From an uncultured Thermomicrobia bacterium (GTDB lineage Bacteria > Chloroflexota > Chloroflexia > Thermomicrobiales > JALYUS01), in contig CALBSO010000144.1 in the NCBI GenBank assembly GCA_937968015.1, forward strand, positions 1 through 42,686: a stretch of DNA of 42,686 nt, read 5' to 3'. The position numbers were made by a program, and so were the translations under genes. This document shows, one piece after another, positions 1-7,544 of this stretch; positions within the stretch are counted from its first letter, which is position 1, and the number at the start of each line of letters is the position of its first letter. Under the pieces are notes generated by a model, which did no database searches, was not told the origin of the DNA, and saw nothing but the letters and a program-made list of their open reading frames with translations.

Positions 1-2
1 AG

Positions 3-86
3 CAGACCCTGATCCTGAACCTGCTCGCCGAGCGGACGGAGAACCGGCAGCCCCCGACCCTCGCCCCGGAGAGCGGGTCCGCGTAG
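3..86 (+). CDS. C-terminal tail of a gene cut by the window edge
   Basis: An open frame enters from the left edge and ends at TAG 84-86. It gives about 27 residues ending in PPTLAPESGSA, preceded by a leucine-rich helical stretch (QTLILNLLAERTENR). The family cannot be named from so little. The composition (helix, then a Pro/Ser-rich tail) fits a real C-terminus better than the other two frames, which give arginine- and proline-rich shadow sequence. Everything upstream is outside the window. Confidence 0.35.
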   Translation, partial: QTLILNLLAERTENRQPPTLAPESGSA

Positions 87-407
87 CGCCTCTCCCGACG
101 TGCTGTTCCATTGCCACGCGGACCCGATGCCTTGCACAACTGTGCGCGTATCCCTCGCACAATCAATTCCCCATTCTCCGGGGGTGTGTGGACTTTCGGC
201 ACCACGTGTTTTCGACAACAGTATATATCGGAAAGAAGGTGCATTTCCCAGTCGTGTAAACGGTTCCAGATGATGGTCCCAGAATCCGTTTATCGGAACC
301 GTTGCCGTCGCCACACGCCGGATGTGCGTGGCATCCCGCTTGCGCAGCCGAGGCGGTGTATCGAGGCACGATGTCGCCCTTGGGGGTGACGGGATGGAGG
401 AAACGCG
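87..407. other. Intergenic region with a 9-bp inverted repeat
   Basis: No convincing gene lies here. A perfect 9-bp inverted repeat (AACGGTTCC at 259-267, GGAACCGTT at 295-303) encloses a 27-nt loop without a T-run. A short hairpin GCACA-AC-TGTGC is at 134-145. An AT-rich TATATAT patch around 222-229 could be a -10 region for the gene at 408, but no good -35 is seen. Confidence 0.4.
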
Positions 408-686
408 ATGGCAGCAGGCAAACAGTTCACGGCAGACGAGGCGAGGCAGATCGGCGCGCAGATCGGGATCGACTGGGAGCAGGTTGACCGTGAGCAGTTC
501 CGCAAGGGACTGGCGGTCGAGATGGAGCACGGCTCGCATGACCCCGAGACCGACGTGACGCACGACGACCCGCTCTTGACGGGCAAGATCGCCTGGGCGC
601 ACATCAAGGAGTACGCCGACTATTACACCCGGCTGGAGCGGATGGAGACGGAAGCGGAGCGTTACTGGGCAGAACACAAGCGCTGA
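408..686 (+). CDS. DUF5661 family small protein
   Basis: This 92-residue soluble protein has the conserved pattern of DUF5661: an N-terminal EARQIGAQIGIDW helix, then EQFRKGLAVEMEHG, DVTHDDPLLTGKIAWAHIKE and a C-terminal DYYTRLERMETEAE segment. The ATG start is set by a GGAGG about 10 nt upstream (396-400). The length is close to full for the family, whose function is unknown. It is followed by 270 bp without a gene and appears to be monocistronic. The family call rests on motif memory. The reading frame itself is secure because the other frames give only low-complexity arginine-rich translations. Confidence 0.8.
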   Translation: MAAGKQFTADEARQIGAQIGIDWEQVDREQFRKGLAVEMEHGSHDPETDVTHDDPLLTGKIAWAHIKEYADYYTRLERMETEAERYWAEHKR

Positions 687-956
687 AGCCTGCGGTACTG
701 ACGGCCTTTACGCCGGTGAACGTGTCATCAGGGGGAAGTGGACGCCCTTCTGTACCGTCAGCCACCGACGCAAGGGCCAACGTGGTGAAGGGGTGTTGTC
801 ACTTCCACGAAGGTTGTCGCGCTGAGCCCGCATCGAGGCTGCGGCGACCTCGGATGCCCGATTCAGTTGCTCCTCGTCGCATCTCCTCTGGCTCACGGCC
901 GATCATCCCCGGGAAGGGCTCGACGACGCTGCCGATCCGCGACGGAGGTGCATGGT

Positions 957-2270
957 ATGTCCTTGCCAACGATGAATGAAGATCTCCCGTGCGTCGAACG
1001 CGGTGTGTGGACGCCAGTGCCGATTCCCCCTCCGCGTCCGCTGCGACCCCTCTCCCTCAAAGCGATTGACCCGGCCGAGGATGCGCGGTGCCGCACTGCG
1101 GGCGTGCTCACCTTCCACGCGGTCGGATGCACGGGGGATCTCGGAGACCACACCCCACAACTGGCCGTCGCGACGGCGATGACGGGTCAGATCATGGATC
1201 CCGGACGGGTGGGACTAGCGGATGGCGACGCGACGACCGCCTCCTTTCTCTTCCATCTCGGGGATGTGACCTATACCGGGGAGGACACGGCTGCGTCGGA
1301 TGACATCAGGAGGGACGATGCGAATCAGACCGGCGTGGTCAAGAACCAGAGCCAGTTGTATCGTGACCAGTTCTTCCTCCCCTACCACGGCTATCGCCGC
1401 GCGATCGTCGCGATTGCCGGCAACCACGACGGCAAGATGCACAAGAAGCCGAAGCGCTCCCCGATTCAGCACTTCCTGACAACCTTCTGCGCCGAGGGAG
1501 ACCGACCGTCCCCCGACAACGACATTGATGACCGCCCGACGATGCCCCAGCCCTATGTGTACTGGCGTCTGGAGACGCCGCTGGCGTCGATCATCGGGCT
1601 CTACAGCAACGTCGCCAACGGCGGCATCCTGGACGACCCCACCCTGCCCGACACGGCGCCCCATCCCCAGTACGACTGGTTGGTGTCCCAACTGCGCGAC
1701 CTACGAAGGAAGAATGCGCGACGGCGCTCCCGCAAAGCGATCCTGCTCGCGGTCCACTATCCTCCTTACTCCGGCGCCGCCAACTTCGCCGCGCGGGGCG
1801 ACCCGACGCGCGGACCGACGCAGGCGCATGTGGCGCCCTTGGCGGAACGGCTGCAGCAGGCGTTCGTTGCAAGCGGCCAACGACCCGATGCGATCCTCTC
1901 GGCACACGCCCACCTTTACCAGCGCCTCACCTACCGCTATGTCGATGGGTGGGAACTGCCCTGCCTGGTGGCGGGGAGCGGCGGTCATGCCCCGATCGAG
2001 GATCTGTGGAGGGAATGTGACGGGAAGACCAAAGCGCCGCAGCGATCGCTCCCCATCGCCGCCATCCTGCCGGCCGGGTCCGTGCTGCCACCGGGCGACG
2101 CTGTGGCAGTGATCGCCGCCAATGACCAGTCGTCGGACAACGCCTTCGGCTTCCTGCGGCTGACAATCACTGCGGAGCGGCTGACGGGGGAGTTCTTCGC
2201 AGCGACGCCGGGACCGCTCACGCTTGCCGATTCCTTCGTGCTCGATCTGGCGACGCATCACCTGGGATGA
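957..2270 (+). CDS. Metallophosphoesterase (calcineurin-like, purple acid phosphatase type)
   Basis: This 437-residue protein carries the metal-binding motifs of the calcineurin-like phosphoesterase fold in order: GCTGDLGDH near the N-terminus, HLGDVTYTGED, AGNHDGK, LLAVHYPPYSG and SAHAHLYQR. The last motif, HxHxYQR, is typical of purple acid phosphatase-like members. Such enzymes hydrolyse phosphomonoesters or diesters at a two-metal centre; the substrate here is unknown. No signal peptide is visible, so it is probably cytoplasmic. The frame is open from a TTG at 867, but ATG 957 is preferred because GGAGG lies at 944-948 with ideal spacing. It stands alone between intergenic DNA and a decayed region. 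Confidence 0.82.
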   Translation: MSLPTMNEDLPCVERGVWTPVPIPPPRPLRPLSLKAIDPAEDARCRTAGVLTFHAVGCTGDLGDHTPQLAVATAMTGQIMDPGRVGLADGDATTASFLFHLGDVTYTGEDTAASDDIRRDDANQTGVVKNQSQLYRDQFFLPYHGYRRAIVAIAGNHDGKMHKKPKRSPIQHFLTTFCAEGDRPSPDNDIDDRPTMPQPYVYWRLETPLASIIGLYSNVANGGILDDPTLPDTAPHPQYDWLVSQLRDLRRKNARRRSRKAILLAVHYPPYSGAANFAARGDPTRGPTQAHVAPLAERLQQAFVASGQRPDAILSAHAHLYQRLTYRYVDGWELPCLVAGSGGHAPIEDLWRECDGKTKAPQRSLPIAAILPAGSVLPPGDAVAVIAANDQSSDNAFGFLRLTITAERLTGEFFAATPGPLTLADSFVLDLATHHLG

Positions 2271-2318
2271 CCCACTGCCTCTCCTGGTGACACTCGCTGA
2301 GATGTTCTTCTCATAACC

Positions 2319-2475
2319 GCGCTGCTTGCCCGCGCGCTCGTGGCTTCCCGGGCACATCCCCGCCCAACTCGCCAGATGTCCCGCAGTTGGGAAGCGGCTC
2401 ATGTTCGTGCCGATCTCCGCGAGCAGCGCCTCAGCGACGCAGCGCGGTTTTCACCGGGCAGCAGTATTAGGGAGA
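2319..2475 (-). pseudogene. IS110-family transposase remnant
   Basis: Read on the minus strand, 2450 to 2319 encodes AEALLAEIGTNMSRFPTAGH followed by LASWAGMCPGSHERAGKQR. This is the conserved core of the Transposase_20 (C-terminal) domain of IS110/IS116/IS902 elements (AEIG-DM-FP-HLASWAGMCPG-ESAGKR). A short LLPG stretch just upstream lies in another frame, indicating a frameshift near 2440. Homology stops abruptly at 2319, and no N-terminal RuvC-like domain or element ends are seen. It is a dead fragment only. Confidence 0.72.
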
Positions 2476-2489
2476 CCATCGCTGCCAGT

Positions 2490-2890
2490 TCACGTCGGGA
2501 GTGATCGTTCGGTGTTGTCGTTCTGGTCCACCGTGATGACGACATTTCCCTTTTTGTGCTCTTTGTCGACATACCGGTGCGCCTCGATGATCTCTTCCAA
2601 CGGATAGCGTCGATCAATGACCGGTTTGATCTTTCCCGCTTCAACCAACTCCTTGAGTAGGATCAAATCTTCCGCACGCATCTCTGGTGCCCCCTGATTC
2701 ACTGACACGAATGCCCGTTCGGGGTTAGCGTTTTCGTGCAACGTGATTTTGAAGGCGGGGACTCCCTATTTCCAACGGCGACAAAGATCAAATCATAGCG
2801 CTCTCCTCTTTTCGTGAAGTCATCTTTCGTGTAATCAATTACCATATCGGCTCCCAGAGATTTCACCAATGCCGAATACCCAGTGCACTG
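2490..2890 (-). pseudogene. Frameshifted zinc-type alcohol dehydrogenase/quinone oxidoreductase remnant
   Basis: The minus strand holds the C-terminal half of a medium-chain dehydrogenase/reductase. One frame gives LVKSLGADMVIDYTKDDFTK, then RYDLIFVAVGN and CTKTLTPNG. The next frame continues with AFVSVNQGAPEM, LILLKELVEAGKIKPVIDRR, YPLEEIIEAHRYVD and GNVVITVDQN. The two frames join around 2710-2725, where LTPNG should run into AFVSV, so a single-base indel broke the gene. The N-terminal catalytic domain is absent: homology starts near 2884 and what lies upstream does not match the family. Such enzymes use NADPH to reduce quinones or enones; this copy is inactive. Confidence 0.75.
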
Positions 2891-3060
2891 CTCGGAAGAG
2901 TCGTTCTGTCCAGTCATTCCAGCATCGCAGATCGCCAACACGCGATGCACGCGCGCTGTTCAATCGCAGCTCCCACCGCGGGGCTGTTGCTCGGCACCGG
3001 AACCGCGCGGGTTTTCCCTCGTTCCTCCTTGCAAGAGGCGATGCGACGGGAGGTGCAGGA

Positions 3061-3528
3061 GTGTATACCGAAGAACTGCGCATGTCGACCAAAGCGATGG
3101 CCCTGCTCGCGCTCCCCTTCGTCGTCACCGTGGCGGTGCTCGCTGGCCTGCTCGTCCTCCTGCCCCTCCCCCTCGCCGGGCGGCTCTCCGTCCTCGGCGC
3201 GCTGCTGCTCGACGCTGCGGTCGGTGCCCTGCTCATGGCCAGCCTGTCGCGGATTCGCATCGCCATCGACGACCGCGCGCTGACCATCGCGTACCGTCTC
3301 TTCTTCACCAAGCGGATCGCGCTCGGACGGATCGTCCGCTGCACCCCGACCGACGCGCGCGTGTGGGGGATGACGTACCACAGCTACATGTGGCGATATC
3401 GTGGGCACGCCGGTCCGAGGCGCTCGGTCATGCTCATCCTGACGAACGGCGCCCAGGCCGTGTTCACCAGCCGCCACCCCGACGCCGTCTGTGCAGCGCT
3501 GCGCGCGCATCGGTCAGAGATCGGGTAA
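3061..3528 (+). CDS. Small membrane protein with a PH-like cytoplasmic domain
   Basis: This 155-residue protein has two closely spaced membrane segments (about residues 14-35 and 38-56: alanine-, leucine- and valine-rich) and then a soluble domain beginning SRIRIAIDDRALTIAYR. Its beta-strand pattern (IALGRIVRC, SVMLILTNGAQAVFTSRHP) resembles bacterial PH-like domains of short membrane proteins. A GTG at 3061 is chosen because GGGAGG sits at 3048-3053, 7 nt upstream; an ATG at 3082 in the same frame is the alternative. The frame is open further upstream to 2869 without support. It is the one intact gene in an otherwise decayed region. The function is unknown. Confidence 0.6.
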   Translation: MYTEELRMSTKAMALLALPFVVTVAVLAGLLVLLPLPLAGRLSVLGALLLDAAVGALLMASLSRIRIAIDDRALTIAYRLFFTKRIALGRIVRCTPTDARVWGMTYHSYMWRYRGHAGPRRSVMLILTNGAQAVFTSRHPDAVCAALRAHRSEIG

Positions 3529-3575
3529 CAGGATGAGGACGTCGTGCAATCGCGCGACCGCCTGGCCGGGACATG

Positions 3576-3633
3576 GGCAGCAATTCCTGCGCGAGGGGTC
3601 GTTCAGTATCTGGGTGACGTCCTCTTGCCGCAT
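3576..3633 (-). pseudogene. N-terminal remnant of a PPOX-family (pyridoxamine 5'-phosphate oxidase-like) gene
   Basis: The minus strand starts with ATG at 3633 behind a good GGAGGAG ribosome site and encodes MRQEDVTQILND. The frame then slips and PLAQELL appears in another frame. The pattern MxQEDVxxILNDPLAQELL is the usual start of short PPOX-family flavin-dependent proteins. The slip lies in a run of four Cs (gac-cccc-tcg), where five would restore the frame. Nothing after QELL matches the family, so only the first 20 or so codons survive. Confidence 0.5.
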
Positions 3634-3756
3634 GGCGTTCTCCTCCATTGATCGAACGAAACGAAATAGGCCGTACGCAGATGCGGGCAGGATGAGCCAC
3701 GGATGGGCGAGGTAGTGGCGCGTGGCGGCTGCGCTTGCCGGGATTGGCTCGCGTTA

Positions 3757-4035
3757 TCAGCCATTGCAGGTTTCCCTTCCTCCTTGGCGTTTCAGTTCGG
3801 CGATCTGCGCGTGCGCGTCCGCGCGGCGGATGATGCGGGTGGTGTGACGCCACGGCTCCGTCCCGTCTGCAGTCAGGCTGTCCGATATGACGACTTTATC
3901 GATGTCGTTGTCGCGCCGGGATACTTCCCGTTGCGCGGGGGTGGCATTGTCGTCGTCTGCCACGGTCGGCCAGAAACTCTTGAACCCCTCATATGAGACC
4001 CGCCCTAACAGCAGCGTATCGAAAGCAATGCGCAA
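3757..4035 (-). pseudogene. RibD/dihydrofolate reductase-like fragment
   Basis: The frame encodes FDTLLLGRVSYEGFKSFWP, then DKVVISDSLT, TTRIIRRADAHAQIAELKR and ends at QGGRETCNG. This matches the middle of RibD C-terminal/dihydrofolate reductase-like proteins (DALLLGRVTYEGF..W, KYVVS, IAxLKxQPG). The N-terminal strand of about 35 residues is missing: the fragment begins with TTG immediately after the stop of the gene upstream. The C-terminal half, with the ILVxGSAxLVxxL and LVDELRLxxxPVVLG motifs, is also gone. It is truncated at both ends and should be non-functional. Confidence 0.7.
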
Positions 4036-5133
4036 TCAGCCCACGATCAGGGTGATGTCGCTCGCGCTGCCGGAGACTTCGATATCGTAGCGCCGGGAGG
4101 CGTCCTCGTAGCCGGGGCTTTGCAGCCGCGCGTCGCGGCCCAGGGCGTCGAAGCTCTGATCGTCGAACGCGAGGTGGGAGGCCCAGCCCTTGAGGCGAAC
4201 GCGGGCCGCGACGCCTGCGGGGCGCCGGATGATGACCTGCGAGGCCCCGCCCGCGATCCGCACGGGGATCGTGCCGGTGGGTTCGGGGAGTTCCACCCGG
4301 ATCTTGCTGGCCCCACCCCGGATCGCCAGCCCGGAGAGGTCGAGGCCGCCCAGTTCCGCGGTGATCTCCGACGCCCCGCCCCGGATCTCGATCCGCCACG
4401 GGACGGTGGCACTCAGCGCGATCTCCGCCGCACGGTGGCGCCAGTTGAGGAGTCGCAGACGCGGCGGATAGCGGACGGTGACCGTCCCCCCCTCCGCCTT
4501 CACCTCCGGCGCCGGCCCCTTGAAGCGCGCCCGATAGAGCGCGGCCATGTCCGCATCCGCGCGCAGAGTGAGTTGGGAGGCCCCGGAGGAGAAGACGAGT
4601 TGTCCGCTTCCCACGTTTCCCAGCGGGGCCGAGAAGTCCTCGCTCCCACCCACGGACGCTCCGTGCAGGCGAGCGATCTCCTCCCCGGACACCGCGTTCG
4701 CGCGCGTGACGAACTCGCGCAGTAAGGCGAGCTGCGCGTCGTCGTAGCGCGACGCCACCTCGTCCCATCCCCGCGCGACGGCAGCGAAGATCGCTTCAAT
4801 CTCCTGCGTCGCGTCCCCATCCCCGGCGAGCCGGACGATCACCCGGCGGCCGTCGGCGGGGTCCCGCTCCCTGCGCACGAGTCCGGCCTGCTCCAGCCGG
4901 TCGAGCATCTGCGCGACGGCCCCGGTGGTGAGCCCCGTGAACTCGGCGAGCCGCCCGGCGGTCGTCGGCCCCCCGGCGTCCAGGATGTCGATGACCTGCA
5001 CGTCCGCGGCGGTCAGCCTGACCCGGCCTGCCGCCGCCCGGAAGAAGGACGCGCCGAGCCCCGTAAACTGCCGGAGCTCTCGAACGAGCTCGCCCAGCAA
5101 CTCCTCACGTCTTTGCGGCATACCCCTTGACAA
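4036..5133 (-). CDS. MarR-family regulator fused to a repeat-rich beta (DUF4097/adhesin-like) domain
   Basis: This 365-residue protein has two parts. Residues 1 to about 155 are a MarR winged helix-turn-helix domain: LTAADVQVIDILDAGG, TTAGRLAEFTGLTTGAVAQM, LDRLEQAGLVRRERDPADGR. Residues from about 185 onward contain repeated GxAS motifs followed by beta strands (SSGASQLTLRAD, RGGASEITAEL, RGGASKIRVELP, AGGASQVIIRRP, KGWASHLAF, SGSASDITLIV), as in DUF4097-type putative adhesin solenoids. No signal peptide or membrane segment is present, so both parts are cytoplasmic. The gene is divergent from an ABC exporter at 5315, which it probably regulates. The start is a TTG at 5133 with GGAGG 7 nt upstream, or ATG at 5121; both are plausible. 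Confidence 0.8.
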   Translation of the reverse strand: MSRGMPQRREELLGELVRELRQFTGLGASFFRAAAGRVRLTAADVQVIDILDAGGPTTAGRLAEFTGLTTGAVAQMLDRLEQAGLVRRERDPADGRRVIVRLAGDGDATQEIEAIFAAVARGWDEVASRYDDAQLALLREFVTRANAVSGEEIARLHGASVGGSEDFSAPLGNVGSGQLVFSSGASQLTLRADADMAALYRARFKGPAPEVKAEGGTVTVRYPPRLRLLNWRHRAAEIALSATVPWRIEIRGGASEITAELGGLDLSGLAIRGGASKIRVELPEPTGTIPVRIAGGASQVIIRRPAGVAARVRLKGWASHLAFDDQSFDALGRDARLQSPGYEDASRRYDIEVSGSASDITLIVG

Positions 5134-5185
5134 CCTCCCACCTCCCGGTTTATCTTAGTGACGAAGTTAATTCTTCCTGGTCCGC

Positions 5186-5213
5186 TTAGCTGCCGAGTGA
5201 AATCCAGTATAGC
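5186..5213 (+). promoter_or_regulatory. Candidate promoter of the drrA-like gene
   Basis: TTAGCT (5186-5191) and TATAGC (5208-5213) are separated by 16 bp in the divergent region between the MarR fusion gene and the transporter. The match to consensus is moderate. It lies about 100 bp upstream of the ATG at 5315. Confidence 0.35.
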
Positions 5214-5314
5214 ACAGCCGCGGGGAGTGAAGAAAGACAATGGCGAGTGGCTCGCGCAAACACCCGGGCCATCGTGGTCAACGCACCGGGTATCAGGTTT
5301 CGGAAGGAGGAACC

Positions 5315-6274
5315 ATGACTACTACTCCATCTCAACTGGCGATTTCGGCACGGGGGCTGCGTAAGGCGTTCGGCGACCAGATTGTGCTCGACGGCATCGA
5401 CCTGAATGTTCCCGAAGGAACGATCTTCTCGCTGCTCGGCCCCAATGGCGCCGGTAAGACTACCATGATTCAGATTCTCTCCACTCTGATCGCCGCCGAT
5501 GATGGTGAGGCGCGAGTCGCGGGCCACGATCTGGCCCGGGATCCCGATGCGGTCCGCGCCGCGATCGGCGTCACCGGCCAGTTCTCGGCGGTGGACAATC
5601 TGCTCACTGGCGAGGAGAACCTGATCTTGATGGCCGACCTGCACCACCTGGGCCGACGCGAAGGGCGGCACCGCGCCGCCGCACTGCTCGACCGGTTCGA
5701 TCTGGTCGAGGCGACCAAAAAGACGCCCGCCACCTATTCGGGGGGCATGCGGCGCCGGCTCGACCTCGCGATGACCCTGGTCGGTGACCCGCGCATCATC
5801 TTCCTCGACGAGCCGACCGCCGGCCTCGACCCGCGCAGCCGCCACACGATGTGGCAGATCATCCGCGACCTCGTGGCCGGTGGCATCACGATCTTCCTGA
5901 CGACGCAGTACCTGGATGAGGCAGATCGACTCGCCGACCGGATCGCAGTCCTCGACCACGGGAAACTGGTCGCCGAAGGGACAGCGGACGAACTCAAGCG
6001 CCGCGTTCCCGGCGGTCACATCCGCCTGCAATTCGCCGACACCGCCGGGCTCGAATCGGCCGCCCGCGCCTTTGGCGAGGGGTCGCGCGACGACGATGCG
6101 CTCACGCTGCAAGTCCCGAGCGACGGCGGCGTCCGGTCATTGCGGGCCCTACTTGACCGGCTCGACGACGAATCGATCGCGGTTGACGGTTTGTCGGTCC
6201 ACACCCCCGATCTCGATGACGTCTTCTTCGCCCTCACCGGCCACCCCAACACAGAGAAAGGCAGTGTACGATGA
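5315..6274 (+). CDS. DrrA-type ABC transporter ATP-binding protein
   Basis: This 319-residue ATPase belongs to the daunorubicin-resistance (DrrA) family of ABC exporters. It shows Walker A GPNGAGKT at residues 42-49, the signature SGGMRRRLDLA near 141, and Walker B IIFLDEPTAGLDPRSR near 161. An H-loop region TTQYLDEADRLADRI and the family's C-terminal extension (VDGLSVHTPDLDDVFFALTG) follow. ATG 5315 has GGAAGGAGG directly upstream; the frame is open from 5240 but without a better site. It overlaps the permease gene by 4 nt (ATGA), so the two subunits are translationally coupled. The exported substrate is unknown. The divergent MarR fusion is the likely regulator. Confidence 0.9.
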   Translation: MTTTPSQLAISARGLRKAFGDQIVLDGIDLNVPEGTIFSLLGPNGAGKTTMIQILSTLIAADDGEARVAGHDLARDPDAVRAAIGVTGQFSAVDNLLTGEENLILMADLHHLGRREGRHRAAALLDRFDLVEATKKTPATYSGGMRRRLDLAMTLVGDPRIIFLDEPTAGLDPRSRHTMWQIIRDLVAGGITIFLTTQYLDEADRLADRIAVLDHGKLVAEGTADELKRRVPGGHIRLQFADTAGLESAARAFGEGSRDDDALTLQVPSDGGVRSLRALLDRLDDESIAVDGLSVHTPDLDDVFFALTGHPNTEKGSVR

Positions 6275-7062
6275 GCACCCTCTCCTATGCCGTGAGCGAT
6301 TCGGCAACGATGCTGCGGCGCAGCCTGCGACACATGCTGCGCTACTTGTCTTTGACCCTGTTCGTGATCGGCATACCGGTCATCTTCCTGCTGCTATTTG
6401 TCTACGTCTTCGGCGGCACGTTAGGCGCCGGACTTGGTGGCCCATCGGGCGGTCGCGCTGCCTACGTTAATTACGTCGTTCCCGGCATCCTCCTGCTGAC
6501 TGTGGCCGGCGCCGTGCAGGGAACGGCGATATCGGTTGCCATGGACATGACCGAGGGCATCATCGCGCGATTCCGCACCATGGCCATCTCCCGCGCCGCG
6601 GTACTGACTGGTCACGTCCTCGCCAGCATGATCCAGACCATGCTCAGCCTCGCCGTCGTCATCGCTGTCGCGCTGCTCATCGGCTTCCGGCCTACTGCTA
6701 GCCCAGTCGCCTGGATCGCGGCCCTCGGCGTCCTCATGATGATCGCCTTCGCGCTCATCTGGCTGTCCGTCGCCCTCGGCCTGGTAGCCAAAAGCGTTGA
6801 GACCGCCAGCAACACCCCGATGTTCCTGATGCTCCTGCCGTTCTTCGGCAGTGGATTCGTCCCCACGGATTCGCTGCCAGCCGGACTGCGCCAGTTCGCC
6901 GAGTACCAACCCTTCACCCTCGTCACCGAGACGCTACGGGGGCTGCTGCTGGGCACCCCGATCGGCAATAGCGCCTACAGCGCGATCGCCTGGTGCGGTG
7001 CCATCGCGCTGGTTGGCTATCTCTGGGCGCGCGCGTTGTTCAACCGTGACCCCGTACGGTAG
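6271..7062 (+). CDS. ABC-2 type permease (DrrB-like)
   Basis: This 263-residue integral membrane protein has about six hydrophobic segments (for example LTLFVIGIPVIFLLLFVYVF, YVNYVVPGILLLTVAGAVQG, MIQTMLSLAVVIAVALLIGF). It also has the ABC-2 permease signature region MLLPFFGSGFVPTDSLP followed by FAEYQPFTLVTETLRGLLLG, which is characteristic of DrrB. It starts with ATG at 6271 overlapping the ATPase stop. With the ATPase it should form a homodimeric-core exporter for a hydrophobic compound. The length is normal for the family. Confidence 0.9.
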   Translation: MSTLSYAVSDSATMLRRSLRHMLRYLSLTLFVIGIPVIFLLLFVYVFGGTLGAGLGGPSGGRAAYVNYVVPGILLLTVAGAVQGTAISVAMDMTEGIIARFRTMAISRAAVLTGHVLASMIQTMLSLAVVIAVALLIGFRPTASPVAWIAALGVLMMIAFALIWLSVALGLVAKSVETASNTPMFLMLLPFFGSGFVPTDSLPAGLRQFAEYQPFTLVTETLRGLLLGTPIGNSAYSAIAWCGAIALVGYLWARALFNRDPVR

Positions 7063-7454
7063 CGGGGCTTCGCTCGGCGATGTCGTCACGCTCGGCCCGG
7101 AAGGAGCGGCGGAACCGGCGCAGCGCCTTTCGCTCGGTTGCTGGCCGCGAGGGGAGTCGCTGCGCCGAATCAACGTTATGTCGAGTTTTGGAACTCCAAT
7201 GGATATTTCAAGTCTGCTTCATAGAATATGAGCGCCTGATCGCAAATGCTGGCGTGTCACCTGCAACGAGACGCTGCACGCATGTTGCAACGCTCTGCTG
7301 CATTCCGGCAGACCCGATCGCTCCGCCGGCCCTGCTGCCGCCTGACCCTTCGCGTACCTTGATTGTCGTTCATCATTCCCCGCACAGCGGGTTTCACTGC
7401 TGCTCCGTTGTTGCGCCACTGTCGGCAGGTTGCGCGTCGGACCGCAGGGAATAG
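7063..7454. other. Intergenic region, no gene recognised
   Basis: About 390 bp between the permease stop and the promoter of the ATP-grasp gene. One frame is open here for 124 codons, but its translation is cysteine- and proline-rich without family pattern and has no ribosome site. The sequence becomes AT-richer around 7175-7245. No clear terminator hairpin with a T-run is visible. Confidence 0.4.
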
Positions 7455-7485
7455 TTGACAGATAGTTCGGTTTACGATCTACAAT
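7455..7485 (+). promoter_or_regulatory. Candidate promoter of the ATP-grasp operon
   Basis: A perfect TTGACA (7455-7460) and a near-consensus TACAAT (7480-7485) are separated by 19 bp, slightly long. Transcription would start near 7492, about 50 nt before GTG 7545. The TTG that would give the longest reading frame is part of this -35 box, which argues for the shorter protein. Confidence 0.5.
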
Positions 7486-7544
7486 GGCAGCGACGATTGC
7501 TGACTTTTAGACGTTGGTTAGTCAACAACATAGGGAGCGCTCTG

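Noticed and set aside
7080..7454. Plus-strand open frame of 124 codons between the permease and the ATP-grasp gene
   Set aside because: No ribosome site, no family pattern, and an unusual cysteine and proline content.
7455..7544. Longer start of the ATP-grasp gene at TTG 7455
   Set aside because: The TTG is part of a perfect TTGACA promoter box, and GTG 7545 has a well-spaced ribosome site.
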